NCBI GenBank assembly: GCA_910574455.1
Contig: CAJSYZ010000004.1
Location: 4,598,599 to 4,662,598, forward strand
Reading direction: 5' to 3'
Length of the DNA: 64,000 nucleotides
From: Trichaptum fuscoviolaceum
Taxonomy: Eukaryota; Basidiomycota; Agaricomycetes; Hymenochaetales; Trichaptaceae
Position 1 is the stretch's first letter, and the number at the start of each line of letters is the position of its first letter. The position numbers and the translations under genes were made by a program. This document shows, in pieces, positions 24,272 through 35,193 of the stretch. The notes under the pieces are model-generated. The model had not been told where the DNA came from. It searched no databases and saw only the letters and a program-made list of their open reading frames with translations.

Positions 24272-27200
24272 ATGGGCCACCTTATTACGGTCGCAACGTA
24301 AGTGATACGTACTCCATGAGTTAGATCTCTGATAAATTACATGCACATGCAGATGGTTTGCAGAAATTCTGACTCGACCTCTGGGTTAAACTGACTATTA
24401 ATCTAACGAAGCTCCTTAAATCAGTGGGCTCTCGACTTTGAGGTAGGCAACTGGGATTCGTCTCCTGAGTTGTGGCTGAAGAAACAACACGATAAAGGGC
24501 AACTATGAGAGAATACTGCAAAGTATACGAATTGCCAGGGAACGGGGTGCCACGTTGAGGGTTGGGCCAGAACTCGAAATTCCGTGAGTTCTATCGTCGT
24601 TATGTCCACTACGCTTGACTCATCTTGAAATGATAGGGGTTACGGATGCCTTGACCACTTCTTGGAAGGTTCGTTGTCCTGATGCGTGTAAAGAGATCTA
24701 CTTCATGGTGACCTAGGCGATACGGTGCTACATTCTTGGGAGATCATGGCAAAGCTCCTACAGTCGGATGAGGTGTCCGATATACTGTGCGACATCGGAA
24801 TGTATGTAACGCTTTCTTATAACTTCATCAGGCCACTCATAGAAACCAGGCCGGTTGTCCACAAGAACGTCATCTATAATTGCAGGATTATCATCTACAA
24901 CAACAAGATTCTATTGATTCGCCCGAAGATGTGGCTTGCTAACGATGGCAACTATCGCGAGATGCGCTATTTTACTCCGTGGCAAAAACACAGACAAGTG
25001 GAAGACCATTACCTTCCAAGGATGATACAAACCATTACTGGGCAGGTAAGAAATGAATCTCATTATTTGGGGCTCTGTCAACTTATACGGAATTGAAAGC
25101 TCAAAGTTCCTTTCGGGGATGCCGTAATCAGCACGATTGATACATGCATTGGCGTAGAGCTTTGCGAAGAACTGTTCACGCCTGCGAGGTAAGTGCTAAT
25201 AAAGGCGGAAATTGCTTGATTTTTACAAGCCTATAACGTTTAGTCCTCATATCCTCATGGGATTAGATGGCGTTGAGATCTTCACTAACTCCAGCGGAAG
25301 TCATCATGAGCTACGGAAGCTATTCACGCGCGTGGAACTGATCAAAGAAGCGACGTTGAAGGTAATTGAATTGGTTCACCCTTTCGTTTTCTAAACTGAA
25401 GCTTCCTTCAGCTAGGTGGTATTTATCTCTATGCTAATCAGCAGGGATGCGATGGGGATAGACTGTACTATGATGGATGCGCCATGATCGCTGCAAATGG
25501 TCGCATCATAGCCCAAGGCTCGCAATTCTCTCTGAATGACGTGGAAGTCGTATCGGCCACGATAGACATAGAGGACGTTCGTGCTCATCGGTCTTCAAAA
25601 AGTCGGAGCATGCAAGCCGCCGGAGCACAACGATATGAACGCATCGAAGTGTCGTTCTCCCTTTCGAACGAAAAGACCCAGCAGATTTTAGATATCGAAA
25701 GCGGTCGAGGCATTAAATTGAGGTATCACACACCTGAAGAGGAGATTGCGTTCGTGGAATGATTGATCTTATTTGTGATATTCACACTGACTCCAATGCT
25801 CTTAGGCTTGGACCAGCCTGCTGGATGTGGGACTACCTGCGCCGTTCACGTACTCAGGGATATTTTGTGCCGCTCAGTGGAGGCATCGACAGTTGCGCCA
25901 CAGCCGTCATTGTGTTTTCTATGTGCAGGCTCGTTGCCGAGGCCGCTGAACGCGGAGGTAAGTTCCGTTTCAATTCTCTTTCAGACTCATTGACTGTATA
26001 CCGTTTTTTTTTCTTCAGACGAGCCAGTCATCGCCGATGCCCGTCGCATTGTAGGTGAACCCGAAGGGTCAGCATACATTCCCTCCGACGCTCGGGAGTT
26101 TTGTGGACGCATTTTCCACACATGCTATATGGGAACAGAAAACTCGAGTGTTGAAACACGGACTCGTGCGAAGGATCTTGCTCAGGCGATCGGGAGCTAC
26201 CACATTGACCTGAACATGGACACTGTGGTGAACGCCGTTCGCTCGCTGTTTGCCTTCGTGACTGGTGTCAAACCCAAATTCAAAGTTCATGGCGGTTCCG
26301 CTGCTGAAAACCTTGCGTTACAGAATATCCAGGTTTGCAATCAATTTCTAATATTTTTATTTCTATCCATTCCCCTCCATTTACGTATCCCTGTCGTGTG
26401 TGTATCTTTCTTACGAATTCCTTGAAGGCACGACTTAGGATGGTCCTCGCTTACATGTTCGCTCAATTGCTTCCATTCGTACGAGGTCGAACAGGCGGCC
26501 TCCTTGTCCTGGGAAGCGCGAATGTAGACGAAAGGTATGAATTCACTCTCGTTTTCGAGCTCGAACTGTACTGAGTGACTGGCAGTTTGCGAGGTTATTT
26601 AACCAAATACGACTGTTCGTCCGGTTAGTTGGTCAAAAAGATTAGCTTCTCCGGAGCGCCCATGCTCATGGTTCTGCATATACAGCGGATATCAACCCTA
26701 TAGGTGCTATAAGTAAAACGGATCTTAAGAAGTTTATCGCATATGCCCGTGATGCATTCGATCTTCCAATACTCTCTAAGTACGGGAGCATTCATGCATG
26801 CTGCTCACACGTCAAAGCTCACCGCATTTTTTTGCATTAAACGTTCATCCGTTTCTTCAGCTTCCTAGAAGCAGTTCCTACGGCCGAGCTCGAACCCATA
26901 ACGGAAAATTATGTGCAGGCCGATGAAGTGAGTCATGGCTCCTCGAATGACAATTACATCCGCAAACAGCTAAACACCGATGTATTCTAGGCCGACATGG
27001 GAATGACCTACGAAGAGCTCTCGGTCTTCGGAAGGTTGAGGAAGGTAGAGAAGTGTGGACCCTACGCGTCGTTTACGAAGCTTGTACACGAGTGGGGTCA
27101 TCGGCTCTCACCACTGCAGGTGAGTGTTTTCGACCCTGCCTCAGAAGGGTCAAGTAAGCTGATCCGTCCTAACCTCCTCACTTCTTTGCGCTCTGACTGG

Positions 27201-27558
27201 GAAGATCGCGGAGAAAGTAAAGCATTTCTTCTTCGAATACGCGAGGAACCGACACAAAATGACCACCCTTACACCTGCGTATCACGCTGTGAGCTCCTCG
27301 TGAAAAAAATGGCGGACAAAACATTCTGACACACGTAATCCCTCACAGGAATCGTATAGTCCGGACGATAACAGTGCGCATATACCGCTTTCCTGATGGA
27401 AGATTATCGCTAACTTACCGAGTGTAGGATTTGATCTGCGCCCGTTTTTGTACCCATCACGATTCCCATTCCAGTTCAAGAAGATCGACGAGCTAGCCGG
27501 AAGGCTGCCTGATCGTTCTGGATCCGGAGACAGTGCGGATAGTCGTAAAGATAAATGA
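24272..27558 (+). CDS. QNS1: Glutamine-dependent NAD+ synthetase
   Basis: Makes NAD+ from deamido-NAD+, ATP and glutamine, the last step of NAD biosynthesis. I resolve 19 exons, starting 24272-24297, 24412-24442, 24498-24583, 24637-24668, 24717-24801, 24850-25045 and ending 27349-27373, 27428-27558. The total is 713 aa, against 714 in yeast. The N-terminal amidase (nitrilase fold) shows Glu44 in GPELEI, Lys113 in LLIRPK and the nucleophile Cys174 in ELCEEL. The C-terminal synthetase has the ATP-binding SGGIDS at 358-363, LGSANVDE and KTDLKKFI. All catalytic residues are present and sit one residue earlier than in yeast. This is because the exon 1-2 junction reads ATSLNQW, where relatives have an extra Cys after the Thr. 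Its 3' end faces Sec6 across 122 nt. Confidence 0.95.
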
Positions 27559-27680
27559 GTGGAATAAATAGGCTATAAGAGTGGAAGATGCATGTATAGA
27601 TACAAAAATGCGTGTAAATTACAATGGCGTTTTGGGGGGCAAGTGAAAATGATGAATTGGTGATAAGGCTTTGAAGCATT

Positions 27681-30112
27681 TTAAGTCGAACGAAGAAGGC
27701 GCGCAAAAGTTCCCTGTATTGTAATCTTCTTCATAATCGTCGGCTCTGGAGCTAAAGCGAGAGCAGATCAGTTTGAGAACAGATTTCATTGTTTTGAAAA
27801 CATCATATTAAACACTCACGTTCAGTAATTCCCTCTTCTTTGACTTTACGTTTCACGCTCTCCATAACTTCGCTTACGGCCGCACGGTCCAGATCATCAC
27901 GCGCCTTCATGAGACCCTCCACGAAAGCAACGTTCGGGCCGTGGACTTTCGCAAATTCCCAGTAGGACAGGAATACCAAACTCTTGGAAGCTTCCAAGAG
28001 CGCAAGGACAAGTTCCATGACCTCGAAGTATGCTTCCAATTCCTTCTCCGGCTTGTAGTTACTGAAGAGCTCGAACGCGAGCCCGATGTCCTCTCGGATC
28101 CTATTCGTCGCGGCAGGCATACGCAGTTTCGACGCATTCGCGAGCGCTGTGAGGTATGAGACCAAGAATGTGTCAAGCAGGTCTTCGAGGAAGAGGTCAA
28201 AGATGGATGAATGCAATGATTGGTGAAAATCTCCAACGTAATCGCGAATTGTCTCGACGACCTGGCCCATGATCCCGTCATACCACGCAGGCTGGAAAAG
28301 CTGCTTCGTCGCCGGCTTCAAATCGTTGAAGATAATATCCACGAGCGTCTGTGTGCACTTTTTCGCAACATCCAAGTACCCATCAATTGCGTCGTTCAGA
28401 CGCTCATTGATCGTCGCTTTATACTTCTCTGAAACGAGAGGCTCAAGTCGTCCAGAGAGCGCTTCGGCATAGTCTGCGCATTTAATCTGGTCGTTCGCAA
28501 GCGCGATGCAGTACTCCGCGAGCCCACCCGTGGCCTCCTCCGGTTTGTCGACCAGTTTCTTATACTCTGTCTCCACCAAACGGACCCACGTATCTTGCGT
28601 CCCGCGCATGACACGATTGCACTCAGCAATAACGCGCGCGAGAATTCCACCCTGTCCACTCTCCATTGCGAGATCCACCTGCTGGTTGACCATCTGGAAG
28701 AGGATGACGGCGCCTTGCATCCCATATAGGCCATCCGCATCCATTTCGGGCGGGTCTGTGCGTGCAATGAACAATTTCTTCTCGGAAGACATGAGGTTTT
28801 CGGTCCATTGGTCGAGCCTGCTGATGATCATATTCAGATAGTCCTCGATAAGGTTCTGCTCCTTTCCTTCGAGCAGCGGAGGTTCCAGCCATTCCGCAGG
28901 TACGCCAAGCTCCTTCATATTCTTCTTGTGTTCCTTGAGCCATCCATGCAAGGTGAGTAGCACCGTCGCGTCAGGCTTCGATTCGACGATCTTCTTCAAG
29001 ATGTCGTTCAGCGATTTGTGATATTCGCGAATGTACAAGGAGTATATCTCCCAGTTGGGTGGAAAACATGGAACTACATCGCTTTCGATGCGAATGAGGT
29101 CCTTGTACATCCATTCATTCAACCCTTCGATGAAACCGGCTGGATCTTTTTCGTCCACCTTGTAAGCTCGTTCAAAGGATTGTTTGATAGAATCACTGAT
29201 GTTCTTCGTCATCTTTGACCGGTAATGCTTAATAACACGAGCGTTGGCTTGTAATGACTTGAACTTCGACGCAGCGTCCATCTTCGCAGCCTTTTTGAGC
29301 AGACGGATAGCTATGGCCTTTATGTATATTAGCTGATGTATTCCATTGCTCGCATCATAGCTTACCTTTTCATCCTCCTTTCCTTCCACTTCGGCTATTT
29401 TTATCAGCTTGACAACGACCTCTGGATGGCCAGCACGGACGATGGGCAGGACATTTCTGCATAGCACTGCAAAGTATTCATCGAAGTCTTCAATAAACTT
29501 GTTAAGTCGCTCAAACCATTTTGCAAGTGTTGCGCGGGATTCAGCAGTAGCTTTCTTGGCTTGGTGCATAGCTTGATTCCGGAAGCCTTCAAGCTGGTTG
29601 AGGTAAAAGTGCATGGGGAGTAGATTGTGGGCTGGTCCAGTAATGTCTTTGCTGTCTGTATCCAACATCGTTTCAAGCATCTCGAGCTTGGAGTGCATCT
29701 CCATGAGATTGTTGACCATTTCCTCGACTTGCTCAAAGTTTCGGTGAACCATAGAAACCTATGATAAGATGGCACACAAATTAGTAGATATGCAGCGAAT
29801 AAAATAAACATACAGGCGCACCCGACTTATTTGATCGAACGTAGATATAACATTCGCTGGATTTTGGCAGAGTCCGTCGACGGTTGACATCTCGTCCTTG
29901 ATTGCTTGAACGTTCGCCCTTGTCCCGAGCAATTTCTTCAGACCCTCCCGAGTTGCCTCTAACTGTTCCTTCACACCACTCTTCAATCTCGCGTCGATTG
30001 AGGCCTTCTCCTTCTCCAACTTCTTCCGAAATGCCGCAAGTTTTACCAGGTCGTCCGGAGACTGCAAGTACTCGCCAATCGCCTGAGCCGCTGAAGGCGC
30101 GGTAATCGACAT
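27681..30112 (-). CDS. SEC6: Exocyst complex subunit Sec6
   Basis: Four exons on the minus strand: 29822-30112, 29366-29758, 27820-29317 and 27681-27751, giving 750 aa, close to the family's usual length. Sec6 is a core subunit of the octameric exocyst, which tethers secretory vesicles at the growing plasma membrane (hyphal tips). The sequence shows an N-terminal helical coiled-coil (RKKLEKEKASIDARLKSG), the conserved VHRNFEQVEEMVNNLMEMH segment and a long alpha-helical C-terminal body. Intron 29318-29365 is 48 nt, a multiple of three and stop-free, so an unspliced reading would add 16 false residues. A small last exon replaces a premature stop and gives the tail PPEPTIMKKITIQGTFARLL. The first intron uses a GTGCGC donor. 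The start Met is the one before SITAPSAAQ; an upstream in-frame Met is less likely. Confidence 0.93.
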
Positions 30113-30631
30113 GTTGTGTAGTGGCCAAACTTCGGTGACAACCAATGCTCGACGGCTGATTGATACGTTTATGAGAGAGGGATATTGAAATTCCTGACAG
30201 CCTCGAGAAAATGGCAAACGGGCGCTTTGCGTGGTATTCCGAGTTGTCGAGATTCAACTTGAGGTGCGATGGATGCTCTTCTGCTCCCCCTCAACTACAA
30301 AGAAGTCAACAGATTAGCGGGAAAGCTCAGTCAAGGCCATTCGTCTAGGAATGTTATAGTACAAGCTGCGCACAATAAGAGAACGCGAAAGAAGAATTTC
30401 TGCTGCCAGCGTATTACCTGACCTGGTAATCGGCAAACCAGTGCACTGGCAGTATTAGCGCCTACATCGTGAGTACCACAAGGCTTCCCCTCAACCTGGT
30501 TTTACCTTGTCGAAATCAAGATGAGCAATGGTATAGCCTTAGGATAGACGCTCTCAACGTTCTCAACTACCCTCGAACAGCAGACAGACTAGACGTTGCT
30601 GGCGTTGCTTACTCTGCTACGTACCAAGACT
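30113..30631. promoter_or_regulatory. Divergent upstream region, Sec6 / F-box gene
   Basis: About 520 bases between the Sec6 start (minus) and the F-box gene start (plus). It presumably contains both promoters. I saw no clear TATA box or repeated motif. Confidence 0.3.
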
Positions 30632-31753
30632 ATGCTACCTTTCAAGTCACCTCTCGAGAATCTTCACCACCGTGCCAGTGGTGCAAATAGGAGCGACCGT
30701 GATCTAGCAAGCAAGCTTCCGATTGAGATATGGCATCACATACTCAAGATAGCTATAACAACGCGATGGCTTCCCGTCAATTTCCTCCCACCTCCAGACA
30801 ATCCTGTGGCGATTATGGGTTTCGCGTATGCTTCACCGATACTGGGCGGAATTGCTGCAGATGTCCATCCTGAAAGCCTGCATTTTTCCAATGCAACCGA
30901 CTTCATGGTAAACAGAAGCCACTTACCGTCAAATACTCGGCAAGTGAGCGTTCTTTATGCGTGCGTCAACCATACTAATGCACTCTTGAAATTAGACACC
31001 TGAGTATCCGTGTCCTATACCGTATGGACAAGTATATGTTGAACAGATTGGAAAAATACAAGCAACTTCGATCGTTCGCTATTTCCAGTTCCTTGTTGGG
31101 CAAAATTAGAGAGGTGCCGTTTGCATCTAATCTCGTGCGGTTGGATTGCACGGCCTTCGAAGGCGAAGAAGCATGGCTTTCCATGAAGCTCGACGCGTTC
31201 AAGAACCTTGAAGAGCTCCGTCTTCGCTCGTGGGAAACTGCCGATGAAGTCTCGCCGACGTTGTGGGCCTTCCCTGGCCGGTTGGCTTCTTTGAATGAGG
31301 TGGTGTTTGCGGTATGTTATTCTACTTATGAGAGAAAGTCGCTGGAACGGTTTGGTCCAGGAAGCTCTTCTAAAGCTTATCTTACCATTGACTCGCCTGC
31401 GACTTCTCTCAATTCGCGTCGCGCTCGATCCAACAATACCATTGGTTGAAATGGTGAATCGACACAACTCGTCACTCAATCACTTACTCCCATCTGAAGG
31501 CTACCATCGGCATTACTCTGATTGCCCAATGTGCACAGAATCATACGATCACGGGGCAGTAATCCGCGCCGAGAACACGGCTACGCGTATCCTCGCTGAA
31601 GGTATGCCGAACTTGAAGAGAGTTTTGTGGGCAAACGCCTGGATGCGGCACTGGGCAGACGAGAGAGGACAGAGAGGCACCAATATCATCAGGGGAACGA
31701 ATGCTTCGGAAGCCGCTATCAAGCTTTCTAGAGATGATGGCAAACAAGTTTGA
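30632..31753 (+). CDS. F-box protein (frame conflict at first intron)
   Basis: The N terminus has an F-box (SKLPIEIWHHILKIAI). A leucine-patterned region follows (LRSFAISSSLLGKIREV, NLEELRLRSWE, LLKLILPLTRLRLLSIRV), as in the large F-box families of Agaricomycetes. Exon 2 to exon 3 splices cleanly (intron 31312-31360, 49 nt). Exon 1 to exon 2 is a problem. The best-looking intron, 30944-30995 (GTGAGC donor, ACTAAT branch, TTAG acceptor), shifts the frame by one base. A 35-nt intron, 30961-30995 with a GTGCGT donor, keeps the frame but is very short. The gene may be intact with an unusual intron or may be a recent pseudogene. The F-box would link Skp1 to an unknown substrate. It converges with the next gene across about 142 nt. 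Confidence 0.6.
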
Positions 31754-31895
31754 CTTATCCGTATTCAGTCTAATTGTTGTTTTCTTAAGAGTTCATTCGG
31801 AAGAGGGTTGAAGTGAAGTAAGATCTGTAAAATCTACCAGACAACAAATACATGTACAACAGTGTAGATCAGATAGAAACAATTTTTTCCAAAAC

Positions 31896-33964
31896 TTATC
31901 CCCGCAGACGATTCAATACACTCTGAAGTGGTGATACCTTCTCAGGCTTGTCATTCTCGTCTATAAGGGCGAGGCTCTTTCTCTTCAAGAACGAGATGCC
32001 AGAGACCTTGAGTGGTTTGTTCTCCTTCCCCTTCCTCACCATGAAACTGAGAGGTCGTCGAGTGACTGGGGATACCTGACCAAGCGGTGAAGGCGGCAGC
32101 TTCTTTCGTTGAGGAGACCCGACAAGAGTCGAACCAGTAGACATCGCTCTTGCCCGGCCGGATACAACTGGCATGCCACTCTTAGTCGGTGCTGGAGTCC
32201 TTCTGACCTGCGTGAATTGCCGATAGACAGGTTTGTTCGGACTCGTCGCCGTCGTAGGCTTGAGAGTCTCATTCGCAGCGTCATTTGCGGCGTCAATCTG
32301 CTTCTGAGCAGCCTTCTTCTCCATGATATCTTCTGGTATCACGTCTGGTGGGAGGGCGGAAAAGCGAACCTTCCTGTCGTCGAGAGTAGGAGCTCCGCCA
32401 GATACTGTTGCAGCGCGAGGCTTAGTACGCATAGCATTCCAATCTCGCAAGTTCTCACTGGGAAGCTTGATGTCTTTGCTTTTCAGGGCAGAATTGCCAC
32501 GCCCCGAGAGAGCCACAGAAGCACGCATTTTAGTAAGGCGAATACTGTCTGTTGGAGATGGCAGCGGCCGGTTATCCGTACGAGGGGCCGCTATTAATGG
32601 GGAGAGAGATGGACTGCTACAGTTGGATTTGCTCAACGACTCGACTAGTGTATCCAAAGGAGATCCCGGGGTTTCAAGAGCCATCTCAGATTCAAACCAT
32701 TTGAAGGCGCTATCGCATTTATCCTGCAAAGGGCCAGCCGGGCGTACCATAGGCTTGAAAGATTCAACCTGAGCGCGGAGGCTGGAGATCATATCTTCTG
32801 TAGACATGGTCATGTCCAAAGTTAATTCTGGGTATACAGGCTCAGTAGCGAAGCAGGGTGACCCAGGGCCAGGAGAGCCGCGGAATGCTGTAGGCATATC
32901 AGGATATTCAAAAGCAGCAAGCGATGGCTTGAGATGAAGTGAGCCAGGTATTTTCCTCCCGCGCCTTATGGCCAAGGGTGGCGTGGATTGCATGATATCG
33001 GCCGTAAGGGGCAGGACTTGCGTAGAGTTGGAGACAACCAGAGACGGAGTGACAGGAGACTCCAATTTCCCTTTCTCTAAACCTAGCTGTTGTATGTCAT
33101 TGTCCATCTTCGTCATGCCGTCCGCGAGGAATGCCTCAATCTGGGAGAGCATGTCATCCATAGGCGAAGGTGGCTTGATGGGAGATCCAGTCGAACCAGA
33201 GGGAGTTGTTAGGACTTTCTCGATTTTCTCTAGTGTAAGACGGCGATCTAAGACATGGGCTTCTCGCCGACTAGGCGTATCCGGTGCGCGTTTGAACCGC
33301 TTATGAGGCTGAAGTGGCTTTATGGCAGGGAGAGCAGGGGTCGGGGCTGGCGCTGGTTCAGGTGGGTTTTCTGGCCCCAGGAACTTGGATATGTGGGGAA
33401 GAGACAGTCCGCCAGACCAAGCTGACGAGGATATGGAAGGCAAAGAACCATCGAGTAAAGCTGAACCGCAATCGCCTAGGGGAATCTCGAACGACGAGTC
33501 GCTCTTTGATGAGATCAGGGCAGAACATCTAGTGAATCGAAGTCGTGGGATAGGAGGCCTTCTCTCGTTAAGTGAAGAGTCTGACGCAGAAGGTGTGAGA
33601 TCTTCTACGTAGCCTTCCCAAGGACTGTGTCCTGGAGGAATCTCCGTGCAGGATAAACCGGCCTATTCAAGAAGATTAAGTTTTCATCGGTATTCACGGA
33701 AAAGCAACTCACCATCCACTTTTCCACCGACGGGATTTGCTTCTCAGGTTTGCCACACTCCGAGTCGAATATCCTCCGCATACTGAAATCAGCGAGAGAT
33801 GGCCTTTCAATGTAGATGTACCCTGCATGCGAATGTGAAGTTTCGTCGAGTCCTTTGCATGGTGTGGACGCAGTGCTTGGTGTAAAAACGAATGGAGGTG
33901 CCGAGATGGCTATGAAGGTTTTCCCTGAACTGGGATCGCGCACAGCAGGTGGGAGTGTAGGCAT
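31896..33964 (-). CDS. Unknown Ser/Pro-rich protein
   Basis: Two exons: 33713-33964 and 31896-33662, with a 50-nt intron (GTGAGT donor, ATAG acceptor), giving 672 aa. The junction keeps phase and links exon 1 to a long frame that continues past the apparent internal start near 33443. I do not recognise the protein. It is rich in Ser, Pro, Thr, Lys and Arg and largely looks disordered, with many SP/TP sites suggesting phosphorylation. It has short ordered-looking pieces, such as an acidic helix (MDDMLSQIEAFLADGMTKMD) and a basic C terminus (SFLKRKSLALIDEN). There is no signal peptide or membrane segment. It shares a 1.2 kb divergent upstream region with ORC2. Confidence 0.75.
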
Positions 33965-35193
33965 TGTAAAGTGTAATGATGAAAAGAGTGTAGAAGTTGG
34001 GTAAATGATGGAGGGTAGAATGTGATGTGTCGAGCTAAGAGAAACGAAGCATGACTTCACTGGGGCTGACTGCAGAATTGAGGTGCCATATATTGCGAGT
34101 CTGTTAGTGGCTGACCGTTCCGTAAGCAAGCCCAGCCCCGAAGTTGATATCGCAGAGTTCAAGTTTGGCCATTGCCTGCTCCCGGTGCGTTTTGTAGACA
34201 CAAGGAGAAACGAAGGGTCGATGTATATCCATTTACGCAATTACTGGAGTGGTGGCAAAGAATAAGAGGTGCAACCAGTTCAGAAGAATTACACCTTTTT
34301 GTATTTCAGACCCCGCAGCGATCGACGCGATTGCAATCCGCTGCTTCCGAACGTCTTCGCACAAGGACAGACCGGATGATGAATGGTGAACAGCACTTCG
34401 ACATCATCATAGTACCCATAACGTTAGCTTCAACGGTACAACTTGCAGTTCGGCTTCATCAGGTGAAATTCGGGTGAATTGTGATACTTTGACTTCCGAC
34501 GTAAAGGGATGATGAGTTCAAGTCCATTATCGAATATGATTATCGAATATGATTTACACACTATGGACCAGTATAATCGAATGAAACACGTCCACCACCA
34601 TCTGCAGCTGTACTTTAGTCTAGCTTGCGCTTCGAAACAGACACGGATACAGCAGCTATCACAGCGACCAAAAGCGATGCTTTATTTCAATCGAGCACTG
34701 TTAAAAAAGAAGCGTTAGATGCTATGTTGTGTCAAGATGTGGGGTAAAATGAAATGGATCAGAAGATAAAGCGATAAAGTATGTCGACTCGTGCCTCCTG
34801 AGAAGCTATCCGACTGACGTGCAAATGTGTCGAGGTTCATCATGAGAATAGGAAAACGTGGAATGATAAAAAGAAATAGAAACATACGCTATGAGGTTTC
34901 GGGTGAGATGACCTTCTCTGAGTCCCCGTTGAATCCCCATTGAAAATCAAAGTTGAAGAGATGTAAGACAGAATTTTTCAACTTGTAGTCCCTGCCAGTG
35001 AGAGTTCCCACGGTGATTCAACTTGAATTTTAAGTCACGTTTCTGAGTCTTGAACTTGAACGCGTGACGTCACTGCTGGCACGCATTGCGACGCGTCGAG
35101 TTGAAATTTTTTGTACCGTTCTTCTCTTCCACTATCACCATACGTTCATAGCGGAAACAAACACAAGAACACTTGTATCACAAAGTCTCCGGA
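33965..35193. promoter_or_regulatory. Divergent promoter region of the unknown gene and ORC2
   Basis: About 1.2 kb with no supportable ORF. It holds a perfect 13-bp tandem repeat (TATCGAATATGAT at 34528-34540 and 34541-34553) and two copies of the 9-mer GTTCAAGTT in opposite orientation (34157-34165 plus, 35053-35061 minus). A cluster of MCB and CRE-like sites lies close to ORC2. Confidence 0.5.
35060..35096 (+). promoter_or_regulatory. Two MCB-type ACGCGT sites and a CRE palindrome before ORC2
   Basis: ACGCGT occurs at 35060-35065 and 35091-35096, and the palindrome TGACGTCA at 35065-35072, about 100-135 bases upstream of the ORC2 start. In fungi ACGCGT is the MluI cell-cycle box bound by MBF at G1/S, a timing expected for replication genes. 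Function is inferred from motif and position. Confidence 0.45.
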
